Assembly (NCBI GenBank): GCA_037577475.1 | Contig: CM075189.1 | Coordinates: 34,020,050-34,084,049 of the forward strand | Direction of reading: 5' to 3' | From: Chaunax sp. Z400 | Lineage: Eukaryota > Chordata > Actinopteri > Lophiiformes > Chaunacidae | DNA length: 64,000 bases | Shown here: positions 42,261 through 53,808 of the stretch, one piece after another | How the letters are laid out: each line of letters begins with the position of its first letter | Numbering within the stretch: the first letter of the stretch is position 1 | The notes under the pieces: model-generated | What the model saw: the letters and a program-made list of their open reading frames with translations, nothing else | What the model was told of the DNA's origin: nothing | Databases searched by the model: none | Program-made: the position numbers and the translations under genes

Positions 42261-43499
42261 AGTAGACCAGCCCACCTTGAGTTCACTGCCTCCAGTTTTG
42301 TTGAAATAAATGATCAATTACAGAGTTGGATGTGAAAGTATTCCAGCTCTATGCTCAGCTCTTGCCTGTCTCTCACTTGTCTGTCACATCTCCTCTGTCT
42401 TGTCCCCGTCTGCCATGTCTTTTCGTCAAAAGGCATTTTAAATCACCTCCATCCTGTATTTCCTGTCACCAAATGACCTCTGCCGGTGTTCATTCTGCCC
42501 AGTTGAGTTATATCAACAACATACACACAACAGCTAAGGATGTGAATTCAGAATGAAGTAAAATAACCATACAGACACTGAACACCTTCAGTCAGTGTAA
42601 ACCAAACTTTCCCCACGCCAAACATTTCCTATAGTATTACTGTTGTTGGCTCTGCTGTCACTTCCTGTGTTCCTCATAGCAACAACACACAATACAGGAC
42701 TGAAGTGTTATAATGCAGGTGTGAATGTAGACAGAAGCCGTGATTGCATGCCTGGTGGCAGACAGAATAACACAGTGTAAGTCAGGTTTAAAGGGAACCA
42801 GTCTAAATCCAATGGTATCATTATTGTAAAATCCACATTCAACGTATTGATACATTAAATCAAAAGACGGCCCTTTAGCCAGTTTAACGACTAAAACTCC
42901 ATCCGTGGCTGTAATGAGGCAGATTCTGAACGCTGGTGGCTTGGATAGCTCAGTCAGCTAATTGAGCTAATTGAGCTCTCCAATGTCTTCACTGCAGTTA
43001 AACCAGAATCTGCCAAGAAGACAGGACAAAAGAAAGTTATGCAGATTTCACACTAAAAGTGTAGCGGTCACAGTGAAAAGGGAAATTAGAATTGCTTTCA
43101 ACTGAATTGTTTGCTGGTCTAACTATAAGTTAATTTACACAACTATCCAATCACTGTGCTCCCTCACTACAGGGTATTACTAGTTCTCTCTCTCCTTCAT
43201 TTACCAAAATGTTGAACCATCCCTTTAGAATGTTGCCCCTCTGCATCCCTACCATACTGATAGCAGTGCTACTTTTCCTTTTTTTCAAAAACGTTGCTGC
43301 TCTTCTCATGCCATGCAGCCTGTTATTTCTCCAATGTGACCATCAGCACTTTTATGTCTGCATCAAATGAACGCAAGATTATGGGCTACAAAATGATGAA
43401 TGCTGCACTGCTACCACAGACTAAATGAATGAAAATAACCAAACAGAATTGACACCCCACCATTGTGGGGCAAATTCTTAATCAGAATTTCTCATTTCT
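42261..43499. other. Non-coding interval, nothing recognised
   Basis: A small direct repeat CTAATTGAG lies near 42959-42976. No gene or element is recognised. Confidence 0.45.
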
Positions 43500-43840
43500 C
43501 TTTGCCGATGCTGTTTTTTTTTTAGAGGTGCAGCAGATTGATTTTAAGACCTCTGTCATGTATCGATCTGGGCCGGCTACACTCTCTCACCCACCGTTTT
43601 CATCTCAGTGAGCAGAAGTCAGGGATAAAGGATGCCTGAATCTCAGACAGAATGCAGTTAGGTCTGGGAGAGCCGAGCAGTGCACGCTGTAGAGCGGAGC
43701 ACTAATTCTTCAGCGAGCTCAATAAAAGTTAAAATCCTATTTGGAGAGTGCTTGTCCTATTGATTATGCATCAGCCTGGTAACGTGAACTCTCTGTTGCA
43801 TTGGACTGATGCATAACTTCAGCCAGCATGTGGAACACTG
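43500..43840. promoter_or_regulatory. Candidate conserved non-coding element
   Basis: Repeat-free block with TTGATTTTAAGACC, CACTAATTCTTCAGC, CTATTGATTATGCATCAGCC and paired TGATGCAT/TGATTATGCATCA words. Texture resembles a developmental enhancer. Inference only. Confidence 0.25.
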
Positions 43841-45539
43841 AGGGGCTGAGGGACTTTTGCCAGGCCAGATTTTGGAAAGCAGGGATACATGATGTTTTAG
43901 TCGTTGGTTTGTCTGGAGTCATCAGTGGCAACATGATTTTTCTTTTGATTTGTAAGCGACTGTCTCCTACCAGTTATGTTCCTCTGTCACTCCTGTTGAA
44001 TGTTTTTAGCTTGCTTGTTTTTTTCTGAACTTAAGACTTTCTATTTGTCTTCATTGTGAATATCTCTTTCTTATTGTTTTACAATGGTACAGTAGGTGTG
44101 CCTTACATTGCTTGAATCTGCAGGGGAGACCATGGAGACGTTATAAGTCAGCAGAGTGGTATGTGACAGTGGAGCCAAAGTAACACATTACTTCTCAGGT
44201 GTCACCTGCCAGCCAAACAGCAGGGACATTCAGACACTGCCTGTTTCAAATGACGCTCTTCCTGTTATCCCAGTGATGTCATGGCAGCAAAAAAGGGGGT
44301 GAGATCAAGAGTGGGCGACATTTGACTCCAGATACCAGGTGGAGGCAGAGTGCTGGAACGTTTTGACAGATTTTATGAACCACACTGCTGCAGTGACATG
44401 ACTCAGCTGGTTGGAGTACAGCAAGTGCAGAAGCAATGTTTCAAACATTTGTGACAAGCTAAATGAAGTAAATGAGTCATCAACTTGCCGTTTGCATGTT
44501 GTGTGCGTTCACAAAGACTCAGCAGCACAGCACAACAACACAACATTAGAGTATCATCTTTGTCTGGAGTTTTAAGGAAATACCCATGCATATCATGAAA
44601 AGACCGATAATTACTATCATTATGTAACATGTTAGTCTACTAAAGGCTGTGGCTTATTCTCAGCAGGCCTTTGCGGTGTTTTTTTGTGTTTTCCCATTGC
44701 CATTTTGTTTTTCCCTTGCTCACTTGTGATTTGCACTGCAGCTACTCCAGATAAATGATGTTAAATTATTTCAGCCCTCTCTCCTGCTGCCCTGGCATTA
44801 CCACACTATTACCACTGCAATCATTTGAAACGAGTGACACCTGTACCACTGAAGTGACATAACACTGAGATTCAGCTCTGACACCAGGAGTGACACACCT
44901 GGCAAAGAAGGCCAACGACAGCATATCATAATCATTGCTGCCATATGTCAATAGCATTCTGTATATCAGAGTAAAATGTGAGTGACGTTCTAAGTGCCCT
45001 ACACCAGGAGAACAGCAGTGACACAATGAAAACTGTGAGTAACACACCACTGACACTGTGCAGATGGCACTTTGTTTAGCAAAGAATGAAGCACATGTTT
45101 ATTTCACATTTATTTGACATGATCTGGAACTTTATTTAATTTAGTTTTCAAACAAGCTGGAAGTGTCCTTTGTAGGGTGGCCACTGTCAGGCTTGAAACA
45201 GGGAACATGAAGAATTGGATCCAGGCGCAAACCACAAAGGCAGAGCTGCCACAGGCCACAGCCTCATAATGTGATTAACACAAATGATGAAAAACGTTTC
45301 TCCTCTGGCCAGGGAAAGCCCTCGGAAACTTCCAGGAGATGATGTAGAGACTGCTGGGGAGAAGGACGTCTGGAGCGCCCTGCTTAGCCTTCTGGGGGGG
45401 GGGGATGGATGGATGGATGATTAATGCTGGAAGTGATGGCCAAAATGTACAAAACAAGACCCATTTTGTAATAAATGTTCCTTAAATGTGTCGTTTCATC
45501 ACTTTAGTGCTTTGGAGAAATTAAAAATAACATGCAAAA
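43841..45539. other. Non-coding interval, nothing recognised
   Basis: Includes G10 followed by (GGAT)n near 45396-45420. Minus-strand frames at 44403-44630 and 44766-45056 show no domain or splice support. Confidence 0.4.
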
Positions 45540-45930
45540 GTGTTTGATGGAGCGATTCACATCCTTCACAGCCAGCAGGACAACAGACTTTAATATTTAT
45601 CATAGACGGCAGATTATTACTTGAAAGCCAATATTATCTGCTTAGTGTCAGTATAACCTAATATTTGTCCGTTTATGTCTCTATTTTCCTCTGTTTCCAT
45701 TAAACCGAGCCTCTTCGTGTCGTCTTGTTGGCCCAGTGGTGAAGTCCGATCCACCCACCCACACAAGTTAATGATCCTTACACTCATTTGCTCTCCACAC
45801 ACTCTCTGCCCCATCTGTTTACCTAATTGGCTGTAATTAATTATGTCACATCAAATTAGCAGCCTGGTTAGTCATTCAATAAAAGGAACAATTTAAAATG
45901 GCCCAAAGTATTCATCAACGTCAGTCTGAA
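45540..45930. promoter_or_regulatory. Candidate conserved non-coding enhancer
   Basis: Contains TTTAATATTTATCATAG, CCTAATTGGCTG, GTAATTAATTATG at 45833-45845, CAAATTAGC near 45852 and GTCATTCAATAAAAGG. Homeodomain, Meis/Pbx-like and Cdx/Hox-like cores are tightly packed over the last 120 bases. No repeat matches. Inference only. Confidence 0.28.
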
Positions 45931-46199
45931 TCTTAATCTGTGTCAGATGGTGCGTAGGAGGGCTGGACTGTGTGTGGCTTCAGTCTTATGTGTGTGTCCT
46001 GAGACTTGGCACAGTGCAGTGGATGACTGGACAAAAAGTTTAATTCAGGGTGAGCAGTGTTTTAGATTTTGGTCCAATGCAAATAAGCAGCTCGCAGCTC
46101 AGCGCCTGTCCTCCTTCTCTGCTACGCTTCAGCTGAACTTAATCAGTAGTCAGGACCTTCCATTAATTACTGTGGGCTGGGAGAAGAAAAAAAACGCTG

Positions 46200-46320
46200 T
46201 GTGATTGTTTCAGGAATTAGGATGAAGTGAATCGTTAAAACGTGCTAATTTGCAAAGCAGACAAATCAGCCTCAGGTGGTTGATTTTATTTCCCTTTTAC
46301 TCTCTCAAGTTTTTTTTTGT
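46200..46320. promoter_or_regulatory. Small candidate regulatory block
   Basis: GGAATTAGGATGAAG, GTGCTAATTTGCAAAG and GGTGGTTGATTTTATT occur in a short unique stretch ahead of a poly-T run and a CAG. It might be the distal part of the block at 45540-45930. Confidence 0.18.
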
Positions 46321-46801
46321 TTTTTTTTCAGTGTGCATTAAGATAAAACTCAAATTAAGATGATGGGAAAGTAATTGCTCACTGTTACAAATAGGCTGCA
46401 TACAGAGAATACAATTTAAAGGGTTAAATGTGCAAATATTCCCGGGACACCTTTGAACCTTTCTCTAATCCTCCCATATCTCATGAATAACAGCCTTTCA
46501 TTACATCCCTCCAGCATCAGTACACTGGACAAAAAGCATATTGTCAGTAGTCTGACCCCTCAGAACTGGATCAGCAGTGTCTGAGAACCGTTCAGCTCTG
46601 TGCCTGTACCTCGGCTTCAGAACTGATAAAAGTGTCCAGAAACTCTCATTAATCAGGGCTGCTCACATTTGTCATGACCAAGGTTGTGGAGTCAAACAGT
46701 AAGAAACAGAGGAAGGTTAACTAAACAGATGAATAAAGGCAAATGTGTCTGTGTGCACGCACCGTATGTGTATTTCATTTTGTATCACCATGAGGAGGTC
46801 A

Positions 46802-47590
46802 TCATTCAACCCTCATTGTATATTAGGTTTGTTGGCAAAATGTTCTATTTATCAGCTGTTTGCAATAAGCAAATCAGACAAGTACAGTTTAAATAGATCA
46901 GCACAACACATTTTAAGCATGTGTCCCCACATTCAACACAAAATGCTGCTTTTACTGACTACTGCAGTCTCTAAATGATTCAACCCCCTGAATATCATCC
47001 CTCATTAGAGACACATTAGTAAATCAGATGTAGTTAAAACACTGAGCCAACCTTCATAGACTTACTTTAGGAGTTGAGTCCCACAGATTTTACTGTTCAG
47101 AGCAAAATTTACATAAAGACTCCATGTCTGAACTCCAAGATGTTCACCACTGCTGACCCAGAAGCTCCAGAAAAGTGGCTCCAGTAGCTCAGAACCATCT
47201 AGATCAGACCCAGAAGGTTTGGGATGCAGTTCTGTGGAGCCATGAAACCAAACTGGAACTTCTGGGGCCTCTGGATCAGCGGTATGTCTGGAGGAGTGAA
47301 GCATTTGCTAAAAATAGCACCCTTCCTACAGTGAAGCATGGCGGCGGCTCTGTGATGCTCTGGGGCTGCTTTGCTTCCTCAGACACTGGAAACCTGCAGC
47401 AGGTAGAGGGTCAGATGGATTCCATCAAGGATCAGGAAATCCTAGAAGAAAACATCTCCATCTGTGAGGAGGATGAAGCTTGGCCCTCATTGGATGTTCC
47501 CATAGAAAAACTCTGCAGCAGGTAAACCCAGGAATATTCCAGAACTGGAGGCCTTTGTCCGTGAGGAATGGGCTAAGATTCCTCAGGAAC
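46802..47590 (+). mobile_element. Tc1-like transposon remnant, copy B
   Basis: The 5' part is collinear with copy A, then a frame (47175-47525) reads KVWDAVLWSHETKLELLGPL, YVWRSEAFAKNSTLPTVKHG, GGSVMLWGCFASSDTGNLQQ and ends near ICEEDEAWPSLDV. This is the central Tc1 transposase block. The first catalytic Asp is again His, codon 47241-47243. The second and third catalytic regions are deleted: the sequence jumps from the EDEAWPSLDV block to the CAGGTAAACCCAGGAATATT region. The copy stops matching after GATTCCTCAGGAAC. Not functional. Confidence 0.82.
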
Positions 47591-48119
47591 ATGTGACTTA
47601 ATTCCTGCCAACCGTGTGATGACACAGGGCGATTGTCGTCTCCGTCAGTGACTGAATACAACATTGTCTAGTCTCACTAATCAGTGTTCTCTATCTGCCA
47701 TCCTCTTCTCACAGCACATTTCAGCTTCCAGCATGTCAGAGGACCCTTAGAACAAAAGGACCCCCTGTAAAGATGAGTAGAATCTAAACAAGGGAACAAA
47801 CACTCTGTGTGATGAAGATCACTTTTTACATAATGTCTCACGCTCTTCTGTTCTGAGCCTGTTGTTTCCAATCTGATAATTATGTGTCAAGGCTTTTCTC
47901 TGCAAGGTAAGATCACCTGCTCTTGTTGTTCCTGCAGTGACACAACATCCATTTCAGTTCACTTAGATGGTTCAGACCAAATCAACTTTTTTTCACTGTA
48001 AATAATGCTATAAAACAACACCTCAGCATACTGATAGATTCATGTAAGTTATGTGTGCTTTGAGACGACTGCAATCCATATTAGCATCCGGCAATCATTC
48101 TCTCCTCCTCTTCTCTCAT
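47591..48119. other. Non-coding interval, nothing recognised
   Basis: No gene or element is identified between the Tc1 remnant and the CA tract. Confidence 0.45.
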
Positions 48120-48405
<286 letters not shown>

Positions 48406-48536
48406 CCTCAAAGCGATGTGGAGAAAGATGAATGTGCCATCAGACAGGCAAAACCCCAGAGTGAAAAAACTGACTCTTATATATTCTGACATTTATGAAG
48501 GAACCTTCAAATCAGGCATGATTTAATCATATCATA

Positions 48537-48655
48537 CACACAGAGACACACACACACACACACACACACAGCCTCTGCTTTTTAATTCATGAGTGTACAT
48601 TGCAATCGTGCAATCATTTATTAATCTCCACACACACTAATATTGCTAATATTCT

Positions 48656-48691
<36 letters not shown>

Positions 48692-48693
48692 CA

Positions 48694-48740
<47 letters not shown>
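48537..48740 (+). repeat. CA tracts flanking dispersed motif, copy 2
   Basis: CA repeats at 48537-48570 and 48657-48739 enclose CCTCTGCTTTTTAATTCATG, CATTGCAATCGTGCAATCAT and TTATTAATCTCCACACACAC, ending GCTAATATTCTCTCAC. This is the second copy of the unit at 38113-38180 and 50859-50960. Confidence 0.75.
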
Positions 48741-49011
48741 TGGGAGTACTTTGGGATGTCAGGAACTCTCTTATTAGCAGACATAAGGGTCGTACCAGAT
48801 TCCTCACAGCTTGGTTTGCAGTCAGGACATCATAGTGAGTCACACCAGAATTAAAACATTGACAAAAATCAATACATTTTTGATGATTTGTTGATTTGCT
48901 GCCAGAGACCAAGTTGGAAAACTAGCATTGCATAGTGTGAACATGTTATCTACAGTCAGTTCATCATATGGCCCAGCAAATAATGGTGATGTCTGCAGGT
49001 GTCCAGCATAC
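48741..49011. other. Spacer between CA tract and minisatellite
   Basis: Nothing recognised. Confidence 0.4.
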
Positions 49012-49444
49012 AGTACATCCTACCTAGTACATCTTATACCTAGTACATCTTATACCTAGTACATCCTACCTAGTACATCTTATACCTAGTACATCTTATA
49101 CCTAGTACATCTTATACCTAGTACATCTTATACCTAGTACATCCTACCTAGTACATCTTATACCTAGTACATCTTATACCTAGTACATCTTATACCTAGT
49201 ACATCTTATACCTAGTACATCCTACCTAGTACATCTTATACCTAGTACATCCTATACCTAGTACATCTTATACCTAGTACATCCTACCTAGTACATCTTA
49301 TACCTAGTACATCTTATACCTAGTACATCTTATACCTAGTACATCCTACCTAGTACATCTTATACCTAGTACATCTTATACCTAGTACATCTTATACCTA
49401 GTACATCCTACCTAGTACATCTTATACCTAGTACATCCTATTAC
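49012..49444. repeat. 16/14-bp minisatellite, 27 units
   Basis: Long units AGTACATCTTATACCT (16 bp) alternate with short units AGTACATCCTACCT (14 bp). With S for short and L for long the order is S LL S LLLL S LLLL S LLL S LLL S LLL S L, then a partial unit; one L reads CCTATACC. The nearly regular S spacing shows that blocks of three to five units were duplicated together. Confidence 0.93.
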
Positions 49445-50858
49445 ATCCTGAAGGGCTTTTATGGGGTTTTATTTTACTGTTATTACATCTTTAAATGTTG
49501 TTTTAGTATTATTTTAATACTTTATATGAACTTCCGTATATTCTGAAGACAATCCATCAGCTTCATATTATATCTTAATCAGATTTAATGAGATCATCTC
49601 CTATATATAATCTCATGTGTCTGTACATGTGGTTGTTTCTTCTACTTAAAGGTCACCTGCTTTATATGTGCCCTGTATGGTGTTCTGGCATTTTACTTTG
49701 GACTTAATTGCACTTTGATTTTGGTGCTACATGATATATGTGCTCTCATATCCCACACTTTGTATATCATGTACAGTAGGGGGCTACAATGTTTTTTTTG
49801 TTTTTTTTACTTTAATTCTATTTTATTCTGTAAACCTTTAATCTGAAAAACCATATGTGTTTGACCTGAAGAAAGTTCATTATAGATTAAATTAATTTTT
49901 AGAATAATCAAATTAAAAGCCTGCTTGATTTTACTTTATTGATTCAAAGTATTTTTGTCATGTTGTCTGATTTTCATTAAGATGAGTGTGAAACTGTACT
50001 GCTGAGCTAATCTGCTAGTTTTTGTTTGCTGCTGACCAGCTACTATTGGCTGGCTGGCTACTTAATCCTCAGGTAAAGTAAAATAAAACAAATTAACTGG
50101 ACAGCTTGCAGCAACTTTTTTACTTAGACCTTTGCTCCAAAATATATAATATAATGCGTAAATCTCCATCTCATTGGCTGCCATTTTTGGAGCCAATTTG
50201 TTGCTATAGCCTATTTCTTGGACATAGCTAGGTGCCATGCTAGACAGAAAGAGAAACAATCAGCTCATATGGACAGTGATGTAGAAGCCTGGAACCAGGA
50301 AACCTTCTGGATTGATCAGGTAATTATTACAAATGGTGCAACTTTTAATGCAATAATAAAACTGCACATGGATTCTGACTTCAGCAGGCTGGTTCCCTCA
50401 ACGGTGAAATGCATGAAGACATTAACATTTGCACAGGTCTGTCTGCAGCAGCAGGGAAAACACCCACTCCCAGTCGCTGTGATTTAATCATAAGTCACCA
50501 TGTTTTAATATGACAGTGACAGTTTGAGCCCTGAAAGACAAAAAAAAGTTCACCAGCTGAAATGAATGCTGTCAGGGGGCGTCGTGGCGACCGTGACATT
50601 TTACTGTTACACTTTTTAATGTCTTTCATACTATTCTTAGTGAAGGAGTGGGATCAGAAAATGCCATGTTCAGCATCCTCTGTTTGTATCGCTGTGGGGA
50701 ATCCTGTTCAAAGCAGGCACTTTGGGCGACACGGGGAGAGAGAATGGCATTATGGGACTTCAATCCAGACCGAAACACATAGGAAAACACACACACACAC
50801 AAAAGAAACACACACGCGTGTTCAACCTGTTTGTCATTGTCATTTGTTTGTCATTAAA
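49445..50858. other. Non-coding interval, nothing recognised
   Basis: Poly-T runs near 49793. Short frames only. A small CA run with CACACGCGTG lies near 50790-50818. Confidence 0.4.
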
Positions 50859-50949
50859 GCCTCTGCTTTTTAATTCATGAGTGGACATTGCAATCGTGCA
50901 ATCATTTATTAATCTCCACACACTGCACACACTATAATATGGCTAATAT

Positions 50950-50982
<33 letters not shown>

Positions 50983-51001
50983 ATGGTGTGTGTGTGTGTG
51001 T
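50859..51001 (+). repeat. Dispersed motif copy 3 with CA/TG inverted repeat
   Basis: CCTCTGCTTTTTAATTCATG, CATTGCAATCGTGCAATCAT, TTATTAATCTCCACACACTG and GGCTAATATTCTCTCTCTCA repeat the 48571-48660 unit almost base for base. The CA run at about 50959-50982 is then followed by ATGG and a TG run to 51000, forming an inverted repeat that can fold back. Confidence 0.78.
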
Positions 51002-51385
51002 CATTGAAATCAGATGAAGTCACATGGTTGTCAGGGTGACGGGAAGATTTTGCTGCGTGTTCATGTTTTCAACTCCTCTGTTGAGATACTGGACTGTCTC
51101 CATTCACCACTCGTCTGTCTCCTCATCCTTTCTTCCTGTTTGTTCCTTCCTAGGATTAATCTCCACCAAGCTCCACTGATTCATTTCCCTTTGTTTCATC
51201 ATCCTTTGTTATCCCTCATCTTCCCCCTGAGTCTTTCCCCAAGTAAACACCACTGTAGACGAACACACTCCTTTCCTGAACAAACATATTTCAATGTGTT
51301 ATTATGTTATATCACCTACAGATTTGATTAGAACAATGATTCTACAGATCGAAGGACTGTGACATCATGCTGACAACAATCAGTG
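51002..51385. other. Non-coding, C/T-rich
   Basis: C/T-rich between 51100 and 51250. No exon or element is recognised. Confidence 0.4.
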
Positions 51386-51680
51386 TCAGTGGGGAAGCTA
51401 CTTTGCAAGCTGCAAGTGACTTCAGGTGGGAATAAGTTGAGCTACAGCTAAGCTACCCTAGGGAGAAATCAGAGGTTATTTAAAGCTACTTAGAAAAAGT
51501 AGCTCAAACTGCTGGAAAAAGGGATGTGAAATATAACCAAATACATAGAGAGAGTGCAAACCTGCAGCTCAGTTACTCCACTATATCACTGGACCTAAAA
51601 GACCATGATAGTATGAATCATAATACTGTATAATAAATATAAATCTAGACAGAGCGATAAGGCTGGTAAGGTGGGGCAGA
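51386..51680 (+). mobile_element. hAT-like MITE of the AGCTAC family
   Basis: CAGTGGGGAAGCTACTTTGC, GGAATAAGTTGAGCTACAGC, TAAGCTACCC and AAAGCTACTTAGAAAAAGTA match a teleost hAT-type MITE with repeated AGCTAC words and a CAGTGG start. The right end is not recognised. Confidence 0.5.
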
Positions 51681-51693
51681 TGCAAAATATGGC

Positions 51694-51865
51694 ACACAAG
51701 TAGGGCTGGGTATCATTCCAAAATCTACAATACCAGTTCTGATACCTTGACTTTGATACTGGTTCCTAAATGATACTTTTTTCAATACCAACCAAACATA
51801 GAATTATGGTATACATTGCAGTATAAATCTTAAAAAAAATACAAATAAAAAAAAAAAATCAGCTC
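51694..51865 (+). mobile_element. MITE-like repeat starting TAGGGCTGGGTAT
   Basis: GTAGGGCTGGGTATCATTCC, CAATACCAGTTCTGATACCT, TGACTTTGATACTGGTTCCT and AAATGATACTTTTTTCAATA match a common fish MITE. An A-rich run follows. The right end is missing. Confidence 0.55.
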
Positions 51866-52324
51866 CTCTGCATTTGGAGTCAAGCTATAAAAGCCATGTT
51901 TTGATTAAGTTTTGTCAAAGTCAAAACTCCGTGGCAAACATGTCTTCTTAAGCCCCATGCCTGCTATTTTTGTTCCTTAACTTTCAGCTGATGAATTAAT
52001 AACCAAAGCTTAATGAATGAGCTCAGAAACAAAAGTTTCAAAGAGTCAAAAGCATGAATTATCACAAGTTTATCTTTTAACAACTCACACAGTTGAATTC
52101 AGAATCCAAAGTTTGTCTGGACACTTTGAGTTCAAGAGAAGAATAAGTGGACATAATTAAATCGGGCTGTTATGTTTTACAGTTACGTTTTGCAGCAGCT
52201 TTTGTAATTGCGGTCTGTGCATCCTCGAGTTTATTGCTGTGGTCATTTTCTGCAGTAGCTGTAACGTTTAAAGACATGTCGTTAAAGACGGCGGTCTGAC
52301 CTTCATGATGTTTCTGCAGTCCTT
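51866..52324. other. Non-coding interval, nothing recognised
   Basis: No gene or element is identified. Confidence 0.4.
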
Positions 52325-52480
52325 ATTATCTCCACCAAAGATTTAGTTTGCCCTGTGTCAGTTTGTTGAAATGCTTCCATGAAACATGATGATAGGACGG
52401 AGCCTGGGCCAGTAAAGAACCCATCAAACACTGGTGCAAATCCAGATGAGGGGGCAGATTTATTAATTGGTGTGATCTTT
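52325..52480 (+). repeat. Dispersed CCTCC-family repeat copy
   Basis: TATTATCTCCACCAAAGATT, TGTCAGTTTGTTGAAATG, CCATGAAACATGATGATAGG, AGCCTGGGCCAGTAAAGAAC and GGTGCAAATCCAGATGAGGG follow the family order. Moderately diverged. Confidence 0.6.
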
Positions 52481-53395
52481 AGTGCACATATTAGTCACAA
52501 TTATGCAAAATCTACCAGCTACAACAGGCCAATTACACAACACATACCTCAGATTTTCACTTCTTACATCTGGTAAAAACAAAGGGCATAAAAAACTAAT
52601 TAGAGAAATGACATCAGCCTCTCCAAGTGCTGGTTGTCTGAAAGCAAACATCAGGTTCAGGAACACTGTGGTTGTATGGCTTCACATGAAGACACAGTGT
52701 TTTCTCTATTATGAAATATATGAGAATAATTCCATGAAGGAGGGTTAATGAAGCGCGACCTGAACCCATCTGTCAGTCAAGTTATGGGCCCACTGCTTTA
52801 ATTATATGGCACATGTAATGTTGTTGATATTGGGCAATCCACTAATAAATGTATGATTAATCCTTAATAAATGTTTCAGAGAGCAGGGAGAGTGTATTTC
52901 TTAAGTTTTACAACACTCATTTTTGGAGAAAAACATCTACTATTACAGAGTATCGTGTCCTTTTTTACATAAGACATATAAACATAAAAGCCATAATGAT
53001 TTAAATATATTTTATTGAATTTGAAAATGGCATGAACATTCTGGAACTGTTGGAATTTATAATAGAAGCATGTTTTCTTCCACGTTGTCTTCCTGCTCTG
53101 ACACATCCTCTGACTCATCTTGGAAGATCAGATCACCTGTTGCATGATGTCAGTCACTGAAATGGCAGCTCAGGTACCTTTAATAATGTTATGAACCCCC
53201 CACCATCCCCCCCCAAACCCAAAGTGATTCAGATTTGTTACTTTGTAGATTATTTGATTCCATTGCAGGTGTTTGTGCTTGCAGGTGCAGATCTTGTGTC
53301 TGTGTCGAGGCACCCTCTGACCTCTGGATGACTTCTGTTCCCTCTGTGCACCATATATGATCACTGTTGCTGTTTTACTATTTCACTGTTTCCAG
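52481..53395. other. Non-coding interval, nothing recognised
   Basis: No repeat family is evident. It ends at a good splice acceptor (CTATTTCACTGTTTCCAG). Confidence 0.4.
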
Positions 53396-53527
53396 ATTCC
53401 CCCATGCCCCTTCAAAGACCAGCAGGTGTCTGTCTCTGCGGGAACCGGGGCAAATGTGGTGGGAACACAGACAGTTCTCCTGACAGTGTCGAGGTCCCCC
53501 TTGAACTCTGTCACCACTGTCCCATAA
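53396..53527 (+). CDS. Candidate exon with two open frames
   Basis: GTTTTACTATTTCACTGTTTCCAG ends at 53395. In phase 0 the sequence is open for 43 codons to TAA at 53525-53527, including KDQQVSVSAGTGANVVGTQT. In a second phase it is open to 53628 and gives a cysteine-rich segment (GVCLCGNRGKCGGNTDSS). Both look protein-like, so at least one is chance. GC is higher than the flanks. No domain is recognised, and no donor is seen if it is internal. Confidence 0.28.
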   Translation: MPPCPFKDQQVSVSAGTGANVVGTQTVLLTVSRSPLNSVTTVP

Positions 53528-53724
53528 AAAATACACACAAACATGGGGTTAAGTTCATTTTGTGTTTTTCATGTTTCCTTAGAGTGCAGTGTCAGGATTT
53601 CAACTCTGGATGGGCCACAATAATTTAAACTTGACCATTTAATGACAGAAATTAATACTATTTTCCTTCCTTTGATGGTTTCCAACTAAACATGAAATGA
53701 CTGAAATCATGATGCTAAAACAAC
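53528..53724. other. Short spacer
   Basis: Nothing recognised. Confidence 0.4.
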
Positions 53725-53808
53725 CTCCATACCATGACCTCCATACCATGACCTCCATACCATGACCTCCATACCATGACCTCCATACCATGACCTCCAT
53801 ACCATGAC
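53725..53808. repeat. 14-bp tandem repeat, six units
   Basis: CTCCATACCATGAC is repeated six times without change from 53725. Perfect identity indicates a young or actively homogenised array. Confidence 0.97.

Noticed and set aside
45180..45260. Possible LTR or primer-binding region (GTCAGGCTTGAAACAGGGAA)
   Set aside because: No paired LTR, polypurine tract or gag/pol remnant nearby.
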